This document shows positions 5,947 through 6,947 of a DNA stretch of 6,947 bases, piece by piece. The position numbers and the translations under genes were made by a program. The stretch comes from Candidatus Zixiibacteriota bacterium (GTDB taxonomy: Bacteria; Zixibacteria; MSB-5A5; GN15; PGXB01). The notes beneath the pieces were generated by a model. That model saw only the letters and a program-made list of their open reading frames with translations, was not told the DNA's origin and did no database searches. Position 1 is the stretch's first letter; each line of letters begins with the position of its first letter. The DNA is taken from positions 1-6,947 of the forward strand of contig QNAH01000146.1 of NCBI GenBank assembly GCA_003641425.1, given 5' to 3'.

Positions 5947-6834
5947 TCATTTCTTTCGTCGCGGCCGGGGTATGTTTTTCAGATAAAGCCGGGTCAGTTC
6001 CTTTTTCAAATATTCAAAGGCTTCATCGACATTGTCGATGAGGCGGAACAGTTTGAGGTCCTCCGGCGAAATTGTTCCCCAGTGGGCCATTTTTTCGATA
6101 TTCATGACATCGTTCCAGTATTCGCTTCCAAAAAGAATCACCGGCATCGTCTTCTTCGATTTGCCTGTCTGTATGATGGTCACCAGTTCGAAAAATTCGT
6201 CGAGAGTGCCGAAGCCGCCGGGGAAAACCACCAGCGCCTTGGCCAGGTAGAAAAACCAGAATTTTCGGATAAAGAAATAATGGAATTCGAACGAGAGTTC
6301 CCTGGTCTGGTACGGGTTGGGATTTTGTTCCATCGGCAGGCTGATATTGAGTCCGACCGAAATTCCCCCGGCCTTTTGGGCGCCGCGGTTGGCCGCTTCC
6401 ATGATACCCGGGCCTCCGCCGGTGCAGACGGCAAAGCGGTGGCTGCCCTTCTTTTCAATTTCTATAAACCAGCGGGCCAGTTTTTCCGAGAGGCGGACGG
6501 CATCATCGTAATAGGCGGACATGATTACCTCACGGCGGGCATTTTCGAGTTCCGTTTTTAATTTTGGCGACGGACGCGAGGCTTTTTTAATTCTGGACTG
6601 AATGTCCCGGAATTTTCGCCGGGCCTCTTTACCGGGGAGGGTGCGGGCCGAGCCGAAAAAAACGACTGTGTTCCAGAGATGATGTTTCCAGAAGCGGTCG
6701 GACGGTTCGACCATCTCGGTCATCACGCGGATGGTTCGCGCGGCGGGGCTGTTGAGGAAATCGAGATTTTTGTATGCCTTGATCGGCCATTCCTGTTTTG
6801 CTTCTTTTTTCTTTTTATCTTTGCCGGATGCCAT
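5947..6834 (-). CDS. LOG/TIGR00730-family Rossmann-fold protein (nucleoside 5'-monophosphate phosphoribohydrolase type)
   Basis: The product is 295 residues from ATG 6834. The family motifs are intact: FGSAR (60-64), GGGPGIMEA (139-147) and PGGFGTLDE (205-213). The last is the PGGxGTxxE signature of the proteins once annotated as lysine decarboxylases. Characterised members release the base from N6-modified adenosine 5'-monophosphates (the LOG cytokinin-activating reaction) or from other nucleotides. The true substrate here is not known. It is about 100 residues longer than plant-type LOG proteins, with a lysine-rich N-terminal extension (1-55) and a helical insert (about 68-110), as in the longer bacterial subgroup. 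ATG 6834 is chosen over TTG 6852 because AAAGGG (6846-6841) lies six bases before it. It heads a pair with the EamA transporter 17 nt downstream. The C-terminus is basic (RPRRKK). It should be cytoplasmic. Confidence 0.9.
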   Translation of the reverse strand: MASGKDKKKKEAKQEWPIKAYKNLDFLNSPAARTIRVMTEMVEPSDRFWKHHLWNTVVFFGSARTLPGKEARRKFRDIQSRIKKASRPSPKLKTELENARREVIMSAYYDDAVRLSEKLARWFIEIEKKGSHRFAVCTGGGPGIMEAANRGAQKAGGISVGLNISLPMEQNPNPYQTRELSFEFHYFFIRKFWFFYLAKALVVFPGGFGTLDEFFELVTIIQTGKSKKTMPVILFGSEYWNDVMNIEKMAHWGTISPEDLKLFRLIDNVDEAFEYLKKELTRLYLKNIPRPRRKK

Positions 6835-6840
6835 TCTGCG

Positions 6841-6846
6841 CCCTTT
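6841..6846 (-). promoter_or_regulatory. Ribosome binding site deciding the LOG-family start
   Basis: AAAGGG on the minus strand is six bases before ATG 6834. It lies inside the reading frame of the longer TTG (6852) version, so it cannot serve that start. Confidence 0.7.
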
Positions 6847-6885
6847 CCGCAAGTGTTATCCAACCCGAAATATTTCTATTTTCCC

Positions 6886-6914
6886 AAATTAGAAATAAGA
6901 TATATATGAAGCAA
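6886..6914 (-). promoter_or_regulatory. Candidate promoter of the LOG/EamA pair
   Basis: On the minus strand TTGCTT (6914-6909) and TAATTT (6891-6886) are separated by 17 bases in an AT-rich stretch that contrasts with the flanking coding DNA. Initiation near 6879 would give a leader of about 45 nt before ATG 6834. TATATA-like alternatives lie in the spacer. Confidence 0.4.
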
Positions 6915-6924
6915 CATAAAAGGA

Positions 6925-6941
6925 CGCGGGAACGTTCCGCG
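6925..6941. promoter_or_regulatory. GGAACGTTCC palindrome upstream of the LOG promoter
   Basis: GGAACGTTCC (6929-6938) is a perfect 10-bp palindrome. CGC (6925-6927) and GCG (6939-6941) extend it across one unpaired G (6928). It lies about 15 bases upstream of the candidate -35 box, a position suited to an operator or activator site. It is also close to the window edge and could instead belong to the 3' end of the next gene. Confidence 0.3.
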
Positions 6942-6947
6942 GCATAG

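Noticed and set aside
5848..6561. 237-codon plus-strand frame across the LOG and EamA genes
   Set aside because: It is antisense to two intact, motif-bearing genes and spans their junction, so it is a shadow frame.

Overview
The window has the texture of a bacterial chromosome of moderate GC: short intergenic gaps, rho-independent terminators and several non-ATG starts (TTG and GTG chosen by good Shine-Dalgarno placement). The best lineage clue is a small secreted protein (4702-4989) carrying one dockerin-type calcium loop followed by an N-Y-V-Y-K-G-G tail. I associate this dockerin style, and zinc-finger/TolB-like/TPR anti-sigma proteins, with candidate phylum Zixibacteria and its FCB-group neighbours. 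That placement is inference from memory, not a search result.

Layout. Positions 1-238 hold the 3' flank of a gene outside the window, ending in a strong terminator (119-145). Positions 239-1036 (+) encode a TauE/SafE-family membrane transporter cut by a single in-frame TAA at codon 156, exactly between its two homologous halves. Converging on it, 18 bp away, is a two-gene minus-strand operon: an ECF-type sigma factor (3906-3364), overlapped by 1 nt (TAGTG) by a large protein (3364-1055). That protein joins an anti-sigma zinc finger, one membrane helix, a TolB/FlgO-like domain and a long TPR array. Positions 3907-4701 form an almost 800-bp gap with no convincing gene. It holds the candidate sigma promoter, a cluster of TGTCA/TGACA half-sites, and a 130-bp nested inverted repeat (4417-4546) that can be drawn as a branched RNA. 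The secreted half-dockerin gene follows, closed by a terminator at 5013-5039. Convergent to it is a second minus-strand pair: a LOG/TIGR00730-family Rossmann protein (6834-5947) and, 17 nt downstream, an EamA-family 10-helix transporter (5929-5033). A candidate promoter and a GGAACGTTCC palindrome lie upstream of the pair.

How the parts may work together. The sigma and zinc-finger/TPR genes look like a self-contained envelope-sensing switch: the cytoplasmic ZAS domain would hold the sigma factor, while the TolB-like and TPR parts face the periplasm. The LOG/EamA pair may couple a nucleotide-hydrolysing enzyme to an exporter, but only the tight spacing supports this. The interrupted TauE gene is either a recent pseudogene, a sequence error, or a gene split into its two halves. 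The intergenic inverted repeat and the TGTCA cluster are the least explained parts of the window.
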